Shown here piece by piece: positions 12,691-26,400 of a stretch of 64,000 nt of DNA. Positions within the stretch are counted from its first letter, which is position 1. Each line of letters begins with the position of its first letter. A model generated the notes under the pieces. That model saw only the letters and a program-made list of their open reading frames with translations. It made no database searches and was not told the DNA's origin. Source of the DNA: Casuarina equisetifolia (Eukaryota > Streptophyta > Magnoliopsida > Fagales > Casuarinaceae); the NCBI GenBank assembly GCA_028551475.1, contig CM052354.1:19925258-19989257 (forward strand), given 5' to 3'. A program made the position numbers and the translations under genes.

Positions 12691-15600
12691 TAACTTTGGT
12701 AAGTATTATTGCTTGCTGTCTCCTACTAACAAGAAGATTGGTTAACAAGTATAATCTCGATAGTGATGCAGACGCCGGTGAAAATGATGGGGTGGCGAGG
12801 GTGAAGATGGAGGTAGATAGCTAAAACCACCTGACTTCCAAAACGAAAGAAACCAAAAAATGGAGAGTCTCTCATTTGCAGTGGGAATCCATGCATGGGG
12901 AAGCGGAGGGGGCTTCTCTGTCCTGAAGTTGTAAAGAAAAGCAGTAATTAGCAGTGTTTGAGGTCATATTTAATTGTTTTGCTCACCTTCATGTAGAGCT
13001 AAAACTCGCACCTGAGAATATTGGATTCCAAACTACAATTTGCACTGAGAGTATGCTGTCCGCAACATGTTTTCTTCCAATCAAAAACTCAGAGTTAGTC
13101 AATAACTAATTGGAGAACAAATAGAGACAAATAAACAAATAAAACCGGCTGAATAAACACATGAAAATTGAAAGATTGAGAAAGAACCTGCTTTCTTTGT
13201 ATTACAAAAGTGTATAATTATGATGCGATTTTTCTTCGTTGAGTAAAAGAATTTTATATAAACCTCAACGTGATTACCAGCCCCAATTCAAAGGGTTTTA
13301 TTTTTTATTTTTTACATTTATACGATTAATTGTAAAAATAAATTATTCAAACAACAAATAAAGGAAATATTAAATATTTTACAATGAATGATGATCATGA
13401 AGAATGTTACTAGTTGTTCTTGTTAAGAAGGAAAGTTCCGAATTTTCTTTCATACCCTACAAGTTGACCAAGGTAATTAATTGCTTCAAAGATTGATTTT
13501 AAATTCAAAAATATTTTCTAGAGAAAAACTTAACCGACAATTCAAATATTTCCATAATGCACACATTCAAACATTGAATGCCAAACCTTACATTTTATCT
13601 CACTATGTCCATATGTTTACCAATTTGGTTTTGCATTTGCACGGTCTCTTTTAAGGAAATGCAGTAAAAGAACTCAGGAACAATCAATGACACTAAGAAA
13701 ATCTTGATAGAATCTATCGAAAAGATTGCTATCACCTGAAAATGCCGACATATTGGGAAGCTGGTAATTATGTAGTAAGCTCATTTGTTCTTGTTCGCTG
13801 ATGTACATGCCCAAAGGATTAAAAACCATTAGTAGAACATGTGAAAAGGGAACAGATATCATTCAGCACACAAAGTGAAACGACATTGTAACCTAACATA
13901 ATGGGGCTATAATAGCTTTTGATTATGAACTTTGCGTACGCTTTAGGGGAAGACAGAGATTAAGTGGAGTACTAAACGACAGCTCAGGAAATGGATTGAA
14001 AAGAGAGAAATTATTGAACCTATGTACAATGGTTGCACCCCTGAACAGTTGCAGTATTCCACTTCATCTTTTTTTTTTTTCCCATGAGAGACTTCCACCT
14101 ATTAATTAAAGAATATTTGTTATGTAATCTGATTTTAATCAAGTTACTATTTTGTTTTCTCGACTTGTTTGTCAAAACATGTGATTTACAAATAAGAATT
14201 TTAACCATTTAGAACTAAAACAAAAACAGTACATATACCCAAAACCCAGTACAAACAAAATGTGACTTTTTAAAATGCAAGTTTTCAATCCCAGCTCGAC
14301 GCAAAGCAAAGATTGTTGAGAGTTAACTAACCCAAAAGTATTATTAAGGAAATTTAGAAATAAGGGTTTCAATCAGGAAAGAGTACCCGCCCAAAACTCA
14401 AAGCACAATCCTACATGCTATATCCACACTTCCTAATGATTGTAAATTGATTCCTACGTTTCAAGATATCATATATAATGCCAAAAGAGGTTGATTAAAC
14501 AATAAAAAAATAAATCCTAATGTATTTAAATCCAAACATGCTATCTACCTAGGCTGTAAGATTCACGCTAAATAAGGATCGACATGTACCCCACCCTCGA
14601 GACAAATAATAGCTACTGTTTCTTCCATAATTATCACATCTACTCCGGCAAGAAGAGACAGATTTGTCAAGCATGAAGTTAAAGCACATTAGTCACTGTT
14701 AATGCATTTCAAATCGTTTACAAATGATGCCTTTTACAAAATCCTTCTTTGGAAAAAGAAAAATAAGTATGCCTGTGATCAAGAAATTTCCACGGAATAA
14801 TGACTCCAATAAAAGTCATTGCAAATAGCTTATCAACTGAGCTTGGTAAGAGTCACATGAAGGCATCGATTAACGTCCGAGTGAAGACAAATGTAGATGA
14901 GCTAGCAAGCTTGTAACATCTTGAAGCCACATGGCAGACTATATTAGCATAATGATTGGCAACACTAAGATGCTTTGATTTCTTTCGTTTTCCATTCATT
15001 TCCTGGTAAAATGTGCTTTATGGATAAGTTTAAAATTTAAACTTGTAAAGTACTTAATCACTCGGCAGCTATACTCGGGACCAGTGTTAGATGTGTTTCC
15101 AGCTGCAAAAGTCGCAATGAAGAGTAGCTATCAAGAAATGCCTGAGGAGTAGATTCTCAAATCAAAGTCTCTCTTTAAAGGGAAAAGATACAACAATACA
15201 AAATTGCTGATGATTAGCTAACCACCTTGAATATGCGCCTAATTTGGAATTTTCCGTGGAACAACACTAATATTTGAAAGGTACATATCTGACCCTATAA
15301 AGGACCAGCTAGATCCGACAGCTGTGTTTTCCAAATTCACCATGATGATGCTTCATCAAAGACAATTTGCTCCAAGAACCTTAGTTTTGGAGCTTTCCAC
15401 GTCCTATCCTTGAAGCGTTCTTATTTGGTAAAAATGTGTACGCAAATACAACAGCTGAAGTACTGGCAAGAGAAAAGGTGTTCTCTTCTTTTTATAAAAT
15501 GGACAAGCCGAAGCCCATCACAGCATGATGATTAAGGATAAAGCAAATTATCTTGTTTTATCTTTTCTTTTTGGTATGAAGTTTTCCCTTTAGAGAGAAA

Positions 15601-16700
15601 GAAAGAAAAAGATTCGCTTGTATTCTCCACCTCAAGTAGGGATCTTCACGAAAAAGAAGTTGTTCGTAAGAATTGCACAAAAGTATCAAGTTTGCATCCT
15701 TCATCCGCTATATTGCTTCAACTCAAACACAATAAATAACCCTGAAATGTTTATTGGTTCTAAGAGATGGAAAAAAAAAACTTGAACAAAGAGAAGAAAT
15801 TTTGTTTCAATTTCCAAAGTTTATCACGTATTAATTCATATTAAACCCTCTAGTAAATGCAAAGCATATAAGAAGAGAAAGGTATAAAGCAAATAATGCT
15901 GTTCCAGGTAGAAACATGATCATGTCCTTTCTTTTTCACTTTATTATGGAAAAATGTTATTAAGGCAAACACAAATTAGTTCTACTCAGGCTATAAATGA
16001 GTGAAATTGTTCACAAGAAGCTCTAGTTCCACTTATATAAACTTGATTTGAACGAGGTTTATTGATTACACGAGTCTTCCTTAAACATAAATTAGTATAA
16101 TTCATTAAAGACCTAAGCTTGTATAGACTTGCCGTTACTGATATCTTATGCTGAACCTACCGCATCACCATTTGCAACCATGGTGAACACAAAAACATGG
16201 GTAAGCGTAGTAAACAACAATAAAAGGGAGTGGACAAAAAAAGGAGCCAAGAAAAGGAAGAGCCAAGGTTCAGAAGGGATTGAATGAGAGCCACTTGAGA
16301 CTTCCAGAAGTACTTTGAGCATTAAAAAACTTATGGGTTTTGGCTCCTCTTTACGTTCCAATGGAAGCCCCTAAATGTGACCAGTCGACAAAAGCACGAA
16401 AGCATAACGGAGAGCACCAGCATCTGAACATACATTTTCTGATTTACTTTTATGATGTACAATTCCAAAATAAAACAAAGAAAAATCTGAAAGGGGAGCT
16501 GTGGGTCAGCCTCTGACTTCCACTAACATATTCCAAACACATAAACAACTCAAAAGTAAGATTTCTAATCAAATGACATCCCCCACACTCACTCCTATTC
16601 TATAATTTAATTATTCCTTCAGATTTTTCTCTTTCCTTTCTCTTAAACTAAAGGTAGTGCCAGCTCTATTAAGTATAAAAGCTCATCTAGGCTTCTACTA
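12691..16700. other. Intergenic DNA, no gene seen
   Basis: AT-rich spacer. The first few hundred bases may be the decayed LTR of the neighbouring copia fossil, because they lie next to its primer-binding-like site, but there is no second LTR for comparison. The short open frames, for example at 13674-13862 and 16146-16361, lack recognisable motifs. Confidence 0.5.
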
Positions 16701-17075
16701 AACAAATTTTCTCTAAGAATTAGTATGAAACTTTCCCTAAATTCAGCAGTTATTCTCATTCCTAAAACAACTCTAATCATAATTCTTCAATTATTACAAC
16801 AATTAATATGCTTCCGTTGGTCCCGATACCGGCTAAACCTGCATCATTTTGCCTGTAGCTGGCCCAACGAGCGCCTGTCGTTTGCAGTGTCATTTCCTTT
16901 CCCTTCTCTTTCAACATTTTATATAGAATATCTTTTCCAACCCAAACTAGCAGAATCATCTGGGCTTCTGTCTTCAGCAATTTGTCTTTGATCCTATCAC
17001 TCCCAACTTGGCTAGGGTTGATAAGATTTGTGTCAGTTACGGACAAGTGGTTTGGGTTTTGACCACCTCTTTCCT

Positions 17076-19184
17076 TTATCTGAAAGTTCCTCCAAATGTT
17101 GGCGTCCAGAAATCAACTGCCGTCTCAGGAGTGACAGGGAATGTGCTCGAAACCGGTACCAAACACAGTCCTCGGCTTCTAAGATCTTGTTTTGGTCCTT
17201 CGGGATCGTTAGATTTGTCAGAAGGCTGCATTATGAAGATAGGAAAAAGCATTGCCTATTAAGGAGACAAAGAGTTAAATGTAATTCATTCAACGAAGCA
17301 ACAGTGAACCCAGTGCTTGTCAATGGGTTTACAAGATATTTTACCTGCTGCTGATGTTGTACGGGAGCTCCACTTTTCATGTAAGGTGTGCTTAGCATCT
17401 GATATTATTTACAATGCAAACATAAATCAGAAATGATCGACCATTGCAGCCCATAAGGCACTGGATTACTAATACTTTTTCTGACAATGTTAAGGCCTAT
17501 GATTAGTAATCTCATTCTGGGAAAGTAAGAAGATGCTTTGGGGGACTTACATGAACTTGGTCGTGCAGGAACTTGATGTATTCGATGGCTTCAGAAAGCA
17601 CTGAGGCTGTATCAGTCTGACACAATATAACATGGCTTTTTATGTATTCAGAAAGAAAATGATCACTTACTCTACTCTTTGAGAAAGTAAAGGAAATTGA
17701 TCAAGTCAGAAGCCTTACCTTTCCGAAAGGTGAAACCAATTGTTGGAGTGCAGTGATTCGGTCTCCCATCTTCTCTTTCCTCACCTAAGACCAAAGCTAA
17801 AAATTCTCATCTATATCTATGAAGTAGGAACTCCATTCAAAAGAAAGTGAAAAAAAAAAAAAAAAAGTGTTAAAGCTCCCTCGTCAAAAGGCTTATTGCG
17901 TTTATTGTACCTTGAAAGCTGGTAAAGGCGATGGCGCTTCAGCCCGCGGCCTTTTTGAGGTAGCTTCACTGCCACTTTTGTTCACCACTGTGTTTGAGTC
18001 TCGCACTTTGGATATATTCTGCTAAATGATGAACATACGAATTATTTCGGACCCTCGGGACCCTAGATATGAATAGATCCTTATTCAATTAATAAATTCA
18101 TACCTTTGGTTTTTCGTCGTAGCTTGGAGTGGCAAACTGTGGTTGCAGAGATGGGAAAAAGCTCGGCCGAACATCTTTCATGGCGGTTTCAGAAGCGTTC
18201 CAAAACGGGGCGTTGTTGGAGAAATGCAACTGGCTTTGGGGTGGCTGTTTTGGAGAGGGAGCTCTCAAGAACGGAGGACCCTTAGACCAGGAAGACAACA
18301 TATCACTAGAATTCACTCCATAGTTTCCGGGATATGGAAAATTCATTGGCCTACTCTCGAACGGAGGCTGCTGAGGTTGACTATCGGGTCCCAACAGACC
18401 CTGCAATATGGTTGAAGGGCTTCCATACAAAGCCGAATCCATCTGAAAACCTGAGGTCATGCCCTGGCATGTCACGGTGCTGTCCCCGGAACTATATTGA
18501 GGACTGAATGGGGGTTGATCTAATGAGAAACCACGATTAAGTGGCTTAAACTCATTCGCGGAGGACTCGCCCCCCCTCATCCCAGGAAACAATTTGTCCC
18601 TCCACTGAGCTTGAGTGGATCCGATCCCAGTTTCTTGCTGAAAGTTGGTGCTCGAGTTCAAGTTTTCTTGAAGCATCGAACGAAAACCGCCCTCAGCCTT
18701 CTCCCCGCGACTGTCCACAAATAAACGTTGAAAAGATTGATGATCTTACACGATACCATTAACAAAAAAACACTCAATTTCAAGTATTATATCTGATAGG
18801 AAAATTAAAGGACAGGAGATATGACAGCTTGATTCTTTGTATGGCTTTATGGAAGAGAGAGTTTCTGTTTTTTTACACTTACAGTAAAGCTTGGTTCCAA
18901 TCCATAGCTTGTGTTGAAAGGCCTAATCCCATCATATGCAAGTTGGGGTCGCCCCCACCGGCCGACTCATGCCCTTGCAGCTTCTGGGTCTCCTGGAAAA
19001 CAACAGAACTACCAGACACCGAAATAGAATCCATGGTTGTCCTTGCCTTGATGTCCGGCATATCAGCTGCCCACCCAAAGCTCCCTAAATTATTGAGTCC
19101 CAAAGACGACGAAGAAGTCCCGCTCTCGAACCTGTTTTTCGATGAATCCCACCAGTTCGCAGTCGTATTAAACTCGTCCGCCAT
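17076..19184 (-). CDS. bHLH transcription factor, bHLH112-like
   Basis: Seven exons in gene order: 19184-18883, 18710-18104, 18018-17911, 17784-17719, 17616-17551, 17398-17345 and 17225-17076, giving 450 residues. The start is the ATG at 19184 (MADEF, as in Arabidopsis bHLH112) in a good ACCATGG context; the open frame extends further upstream but without another ATG. The N-terminal two thirds is low-complexity and rich in Ser, Pro and Gln. The bHLH region covers roughly residues 330-383: FKVRKEKMGDRITALQQL, then SPFGKTDTASVL and EAIEYIKFLHDQV, split over two 66-base exons. The conserved tail SRGLCLVPVSS and FWTPTFGGTFR closes it. The basic region lacks the usual His-Glu-Arg contacts, typical of this atypical clade; Arabidopsis bHLH112 regulates stress and root genes through E-box and GCG-type sites. 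It acts in the nucleus, probably as a dimer. Confidence 0.95.
18019..18024 (-). promoter_or_regulatory. Tandem NAGNAG splice acceptor of bHLH exon 3
   Basis: The minus strand reads TAGCAG immediately before AATATATCC. Using the second AG starts exon 3 at 18018; using the first starts it at 18021 and adds one Gln. Both keep the frame, so two isoforms differing by one residue just N-terminal of the bHLH region are possible. Confidence 0.6.
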
Positions 19185-19309
19185 GGTTACAGCTTTAAGC
19201 TCAGCTGCTTCTTTACCTTCGCTATGTATCTTCCTTCTCAAAGCTTCTCCGCTCGTGGCTCCCGATCTCCAACCACTCCTGGCCTCCGTTATGTGGTTTC
19301 TTTGAGCTT

Positions 19310-19321
19310 TTATGGTTGCAT
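19310..19321 (-). promoter_or_regulatory. Minimal upstream ORF (Met-Gln-Pro-stop) in bHLH leader
   Basis: ATGCAACCATAA lies 126 bases upstream of the main start codon and about 33-40 bases downstream of the TATA box, so it should be just inside the transcript. It is the only ATG I see between the TATA box and the main start. It could reduce translation modestly, depending on the true transcription start. Confidence 0.5.
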
Positions 19322-19353
19322 AAAATGAATGAACACGGTTCGCTGCATCCCGG

Positions 19354-19361
19354 TATTTATA
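19354..19361 (-). promoter_or_regulatory. TATA box of the bHLH gene
   Basis: The minus strand carries TATAAATA 170 bases upstream of the start codon, pointing to transcription starting near 19325-19335. Confidence 0.65.
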
Positions 19362-22300
19362 CTTGCAGATTCAACCCATTTGGTGTGCGTAGGAATGAAA
19401 GAAGTTATTAACCGGATTGTGGTTGACATTTGTATTGATTAGACTAGAGCAAGGTCATTAGGAATTGAATCTCATTTCTTTACTTCTTTAAAATTTATCT
19501 TACTTTTTTTTTTTTTCCTATTTTCTGTTTTTGGATTTTCTGTCGGCCCAACTAATATTAATTAGAAAATATCTTCACCGCGCTCCCACCAATAACATTT
19601 TGCCAGGTCATCACCTAAGGAAGGCGGTGCAGAGGGGCATGCTAGTCCTTTCGAGATTAAAAATAGGAGGGACTGCACTAGGTCAACATTCGAAAGATGT
19701 ATTCTCAACTTTTCGGCAGTAATCTGTCATCCAACTTGATAAGCTTTAGAATTCCTTCTTTGTTTATCTTACACGCCAATACAAGAAGGTCTTAAGATGA
19801 ATTCCTGGTGTAAAATTCCGGTGACAGAACTATCTCACCCAGATCTCCGGCCAACGTCGGCTGCAGGTTGCGTAGTGATGCATTTTGCTTGAAAAAAGCT
19901 GCGACCGCAACACTGCTAGAAAACGATGAGGATATGCTGATAACAGCTCGGAGAATAACACAGCTAGAGCCTAACACAGCCTCTAGATTAGGTTCTTAAT
20001 GAAGAGGGTACATGGATGCAAAAAAAACACACAAGCTGCGGGCAATTTTCTTATCGTAGGGTTGAAAAAGTATTCTATTTTATTTGAGAAAGGGGAGATT
20101 ATAATGATTCTTTATGTGGTGAAAAGATAACTTTTTATTATGGTTGGAGACACTCACAGAACAGAATTTAACTGCTATTTGGAAAAGAATGCCATGTAAT
20201 TTAGTATAACAAAGATTGTGTGATACCCACAAGCCTCTGGGAAAAAGAATGGAAGTGGAGATTACTACTTGGTATTCAAATAGGACATAGAAGATTCCCT
20301 TAAGAATTTTATTTTTAAGTAAAAGGAATTGATATATGACAAAAGTCCTACACGAATAATTCTACTTGCCATTTTAATAGTTATGACCAATCAATGGTGG
20401 CTAAGATTCTCGTTTCATAATATTTATTAGGTCTAACTCGTTCTTTAGAATACTTTTATTACATTGTTCTCAGTGTTCTTCATGGTAGCTTGTAGAAGCC
20501 TTTTTCTAGTACTTGATTTTTCATTTTTTTTTTAAAAAAAAGGAACTTATTTTAAGGAATTTCTCCATTGATGGGCAGATTCCTTTTGCGCCCACACCTA
20601 CTGCATCTTTTGCTTTTTCATTTTTAGAGTATGAACCAGAATAAGCTGCGACTTCTTCCTCTGTGGTAGGTGTTATTTTTACGCAAAACAAAACAAAGAA
20701 CATGCACTTTAGGCGACTGTCAAGTTTTTCTACGAGGAATAATGTCTTGGAAACCATGTTTTGTCGTCGTTTGAAAAATTTCCCAGCTAAGTTGTCCACC
20801 TCAAACTTCACCAATTTTCACTAATTGGGATCACCTGAAGGAAGTTGACAATCAACTCAGCACATCAAAACATAGTGGGAGCGTCAAAATTGTCGTACCA
20901 GTTGGGGTCATAGTAGCGTAAATTATAACTTGGAGGCAAATCCTTCTTTGACAAGACTTGTCAATTTAGCAAATCTATCCGCTAATGTCTAATGCCCAGA
21001 ATTTTGTTTAGCTCACTAATCACAATCCTCTCTTGGATTTTTCTGAGATGTTGGAAACTTGGATTTAAATGTTTGTCCTACTAAGCTTACGATTTTTAGT
21101 CAACGATAAGATTGCGTTGACATCAACAATGTTTTGTCGTGGAGATAGTTCACAGGCAAGTCAGGTCCTGTCCAGCGGTTCATTTCATACATTCTATTTC
21201 AACCATGCATTTTTTCTTCACTTGCTCATCATCAAGGTCAGAGGAAGATATTTATGCCTACTGGGAAACTGAAACAAAGGTCAGACTCAGAGGACATTTT
21301 TTTTTTTTTTTTAAACTTTCTTCGCCCTCAGGAATTTATTAAACCTGTCCCTATGCAGTAAAGACAACCTAGGACGATTTACTGTTTCATAATTAGTAAT
21401 GAAGAACAAGTGGTAACATAGTTTGCATGCCTGATCAAGCTACGCTTGCAACATTATCTTATATGCTTTAGACACTTCGATCATAATGAGGAGAGGACAA
21501 GATGATGTGAGTCTCGACATGGGATTTCTTAAAACAATAACAAAACCATCCTCGTTCTTGCTTGTTTCCTTTTTCTTTTTTCTTGGAAGATTCTGGAGCA
21601 ATTACTTATCAAACTATTAGAAATTATTATAATCTAATTAGATGAAAAGAGAAAGAGAAAAAGAAAGAAAAAAGAAGAGGAAAAAGAGGCCGCTAATGCC
21701 GATTTTGACTCTGCAGTTCCTGCTCATGGTATTCACGACTTTCTGCGAAAAGGGTCAACGAGCAGGGTCCACACGGCGTGCACGCGTGCGAAGACAGGTA
21801 GGGCCCACTTCTTTCCGGCCTCCCCTAGGAGTCAGAGCCCTGAAAGTGACTTATTATTGCATATTCTCCCGTCCTAATCATTTGTCATCCTGCCCTACCC
21901 CCAAACATCCATGCCCACCTCCATCATCTTCTTCATTCTTCCTTCCTGATTGATTCCCTCTGATTTTTTTCATCTTCTTTTTCCATTTTGGGTTGAATCC
22001 TCACTACTCACGGAGACGGAGAGGGGAAGAGAGAGGAGTGAGAAAGAGAGAGAGCGCAAAAACACCCAGGATTTCCATGTGGTAAGAGAAAAGAAGTGGG
22101 TGGTGGTTGACAAGCAAAGAGTCAAACCAGGGTGCGTTTCTGAATCAAGCAACTGTGAGATGTAGAAATTTGGTTACCTTTGGTGCTCCTTCAACATTCT
22201 CTTTTGCTGGGGTACTCTTCTGAAATCCAATTGGACCATGTTTAGAGGTCATAGCTTAAGCCAATAAGAGTCTTGACTCAAATAAGGATAAAAAAGAAAA

Positions 22301-23150
22301 AAGAAAAAAAAAATCTCTACTTGCTTTTCATCTTAGAAGTGGACTCTTACTAACGTGAAAGTGACTTGGAGAAAAAAATAATAACACAAACGAAAAGTTT
22401 CACGCTGCAACACATAGTTCACTCTTTTAACTGGACCCAGCTCAAATTCTCTACTCATCACCAAACATACATCTGTTAGTGCTCGATCTTTCCTACGGTT
22501 TCTGCTTCTGCAGTAAATAATAGGCAGGAATTCATGGGGAAAAACTTGTAAGTAATTCCGGAACACCCAAGTAGTTTGAGGGATAAATATCTAGTATACA
22601 TTGATGAAGGGAAAGTATGAAAGCAACTTGTGGCTCTTCATTTTATTAATTTGCTAACGTGTTTGGACAAAGTTCTTCAATCTTCAGTGGAAAAATGATG
22701 TCATAGTGGTCTAAGCTTGAGGTGTGCGTGCTGACAAGTTGAAAGAGGTCTGCTCAGTGAGATTAGACACAAACTAGTGACCTCCGCTCCATCTTAGAGA
22801 GAGACAGAGAGAGAAGGGGGGACAAGCCCCACGGGTGAATACAAATAAGAGAGACTAGTATGCAGTACAAACTGCAAAAATGGGGTCTTTGATTCAATGT
22901 TTGAAACAGAACCCAAGTGCACTGCACATGAGCAAGATCAGATGCAAGAGGTGTGCTTTTATTCATGTCCATGTGTTTTTGTCAATCCAGCAACATGCCC
23001 CTTCCCTTTCCTGTTTCTTTGTTTCTCCCTTGTCTTGTTTGTTAACTTTTGTGTGTAAGTCAAACGCAAAAGATCGAGTGAAACACGCTCCGTGTGGACG
23101 CCCTACATTCATAATGGGTAGGTTTACTTCTCAAACGCATTCATTCTCTT

Positions 23151-23154
<4 letters not shown>

Positions 23155-23197
<43 letters not shown>
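23155..23197. repeat. CT microsatellite
   Basis: A run of about 20 CT dinucleotides, followed by further imperfect CT-rich sequence to about 23218. The reported open frame here encodes only Ser-Leu repeats and is not a gene. Confidence 0.9.
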
Positions 23198-23200
<3 letters not shown>

Positions 23201-23258
23201 CCTCTACTCTCTCTCTCCAACTAGATTAACTGATCGTGTTTTAGTTCTAAAAAAATAT

Positions 23259-23400
23259 CACTGTCAGAAAAACACCACCTTAATCTAATTACTTCGATGT
23301 GACACTCGCTCTTAATTGTTCGTGATTAAATCCAAAATCGTGCGTCAGAAATACACTACCCAAGTCTTAATTAGTTTGATGCGACAGGCTTCTTGTAGTG
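23259..23400. mobile_element. CACTA-type DNA transposon terminal remnant
   Basis: The right edge reads CACTACAAGAAG on the minus strand, very close to the CACTACAAGAAA terminus of plant En/Spm (CACTA) elements. The left edge reads CACTGTCAGAAAAACACC on the plus strand, resembling the same terminus. Inside are two diverged direct copies of a subterminal motif (a TGTCGCATC-like head and a TTTCTGACG-like tail) about 85 bases apart, as CACTA subterminal repeats are. No 3-base target duplication matches across the 142 bases, so it may be a deletion derivative or a lone end. Confidence 0.45.
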
Positions 23401-26400
23401 GTCATTCAATGGGCCACGTAATCAGCTGAAGCATAAGTCAATCTAATTGAAAAATAATACAAGTCAACTGCTATAATTTCCAGCTTGACTTATGAACATG
23501 TTGGGCAAATTGAATGGTATAGATCAATTGGTTTTGACTCTGCCGTAACCTATTGGATTTTGTGGAAAGAGAAACACGCTTCTTCTTTACCAAAGTTTGA
23601 TCTTTCTCGGGCTCTTCTGTAAAATTCAATTTTCACTAGTGTTGCCGTCCTACTGCCACTATGCTAAAAGATCAAATCTAATATGTGTTCAATAAGATTT
23701 TACCCTAACATTGAAACATTCCATCATGCGTCCAAATCTAATGTTCTCATTGATCCGGATCCTCATAAGCCCAAGTTTCAACCCTAATAAACCCTAGTTT
23801 ATCGTTAGTTTGTAAACTCACGAGCATAGACTCAAACTTGAGAAGTGGGAGTACTCTTATATCATTTGTTATTGTTATATTACCATTATGCCAAAAGACC
23901 AAGTTTAATAGATATTTTGTTTTGCAAGATTTCATTTTAAAAAAGTAACAACTAAACTCTTAAATTGCTTGTAACTTCTGGATGTTAAAAACACTATAAT
24001 TAATCTCAGAACTTTCTATAAACCATCTGATCATTAACGTGCCTAATTAACATACAACACCAATGATGGTCAGCTGTAATGCATTCATTCGTAATCGAAT
24101 CCATTATGTTATCCAAGAATTCTGTCTTTCTCTTTACCTAACAGAATAAGAAAGAAACAATTATTGATCAACTGATTAAGAAAAGCACTTGGCAGATTGG
24201 ACAAATCCCTGAGGATGACGATGAAGCCTCGGGCTGCTTAACAAGGCATGCTCGCCTTATTACTTTCGCTTAGGCGACAGATCAACACAATAGCTATCAC
24301 AGCTAAGAAGACCGAAAAGATGATGTTTCGACAGTTGTTGGCTACTAAAAGTGTGAATTTTCTACATCCTTAAACGTAATTCACCACCTCATAATCCAAC
24401 AAAAAATTAGACGATAATACCGTGCTTCCGTCCCACTAATCAGACGCTCTTCCTTTCTCCGCCAACGAAGATTTCCACTTTCTCCATACCGCCTACACAA
24501 ATACGTAAAATAGTCTTACAGAAAATCTGCTAACTTTTCAAAAGGTGGCTTCCAAACAGACAAGGGCTAATGGAAACAACTTTAAACAACTAAGAATAAT
24601 TGAATTCATAAGGGTTACACGAACATAGAGACGTATCCGTTGTTTCTTATAATAGTAAGATCGGCAAGTGGTTTAGTGAAGGCTTATTAAATAAATTAAA
24701 TAAATTAAACTGCCGCTAAGTATCTCGAATTATCATGATGATGAGTAGTTGAAAATGGAAGGAAGGTTCTTTGAACGTGCGGTATCAAGCTTCTCCCTTC
24801 TTAAACATGTCCAAATCCTTTTTACCCTCACCAACTTCCTCCACGGCTCGTTACCTCAATCTACACTTGTTTGATTTTTTTATAAAAAGGTTGGATTACT
24901 TGGTTGAACCTCCTTTAAATTGCAGACATGGACGGCTTGTGTGCCTTAAATGACCATCTCTCTTGTCATTGACTTTGGTTGATTTTTCCCATTTGAAATT
25001 CGTTTCTCCAATTTCAACCATAAAGAAAGATCTCGTCTTTCAAAAGGACGATCATAAGGAAGTAAACAAATTTGACTAGTGGGCATGTGTCTTGTCACCA
25101 AAATGAGTCTCACCCCTCCTTTCCCTCCTGGTGGGTTGACATGGATATTGACCGATGAAACATTCTTTTGGTCATCAAAACGGGGCCCCTATCATTGTTT
25201 ATAATCCAACAATGTTTGAAGACTTTGGTTGAATGCTATTTTATTTCTTGTCCGTTTATGCTTTCTTGAAAGCCTAAAACTATTCTATTCTCTTCTTTGT
25301 CCTCTGCGGTACCTTGATGCTTATAAAGTCCCTTTTTTTTTCCCCCCCGAGATTAATAGCTAGTGAAACTTACTTTAACACAAAGAACTATAAATAAATT
25401 CCACAAAGTATATTATCATGAGTTTGAGACCCCCATTGTTCATTCCTGTCTATTATAAAACATTATCATTCTACTTCACATTTTCATCCTGCAACATCGA
25501 TGACTGCTATGATTTTTGAGAAACCAAACTCAATGTGACCAGCTCAAATGCCATTCTACGCGTGTGGAGATCACGAAATATCAGTACTCAACAACCCATT
25601 AATAAACCATCATGGCCGTCGAAGTTTTCCTAAACCACAACCATGTGAAACCGACCTCAGAGGATTGTCGTGAGAATCCAGCTCCCGTACACAAATAGGT
25701 GCACAGCGTGACATCATATTTGCGTCATAAAACAATATAATGGTTTTAAATTTGACCCAAGAAAAACTTTGAGCCCCCATGGAAAAGCAATTTGAGGTAC
25801 TTTAAAGGTTTAATGATGGTGGTATGAAGAAGAGGCATCGATTGGACCTACTCCTTTCATTCCCTTTCTTCAGCTGTCATGATTAAAACCAGGGCGAGCC
25901 TCTTTCGATTCACACCAGTCTTTGTTCACAAGTACTCCATACAATAATAGGACTAAAGAATTGAGCAAACAAAATATAGGCCCTAGATGAAAGAAATAAA
26001 AGAAAACATGAAAAGCAATCAAATGGATATGCTTCTGGTTCTTTCACCCAATGTGGGATATCAACTACCTAATCTATACTCTCAAAGAAATTAGACCTAA
26101 GAACAAAATAATATTTTGTTTGCTTAAACGATGTTGACGTTCTACTAATCTTTCTTGATATATTATATTGGGAGTTATTTGTTCATTACCTTGTGATCGA
26201 AATGAACAAACGGATTATAACCAAACAAATGAAACGTTATAGCTTTTTTTCTTTTTTTGACCAATTGGCTTGAATTTGGTCCAGACACAGTAATTTAGTG
26301 GAGCTGAAGCCAACTTTTTGTACATGAACTAGATTTAGGTGGAGCCATAGACCCCGCTGAATGGATCACTATTAGGTCATGGCTGCTATGGAAATACGTG

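Noticed and set aside
16777-17046. 89-codon frame downstream of the bHLH stop codon
   Set aside because: It lies in the expected 3' untranslated region and has no protein-like features.
18879-19241. A longer N-terminus for the bHLH protein (19 extra residues)
   Set aside because: The extension starts from TTG, not ATG; the family start MADEF has an ATG in good context at 19184.
22880-23224. 114-codon frame ending in Ser-Leu repeats
   Set aside because: Its end is a translated CT microsatellite and the rest has no homology I recognise.
24184-24300. Possible small RNA (snoRNA-like GATGACGATGAAG and a short hairpin)
   Set aside because: Box spacing does not fit a C/D snoRNA and the hairpin is short and imperfect.
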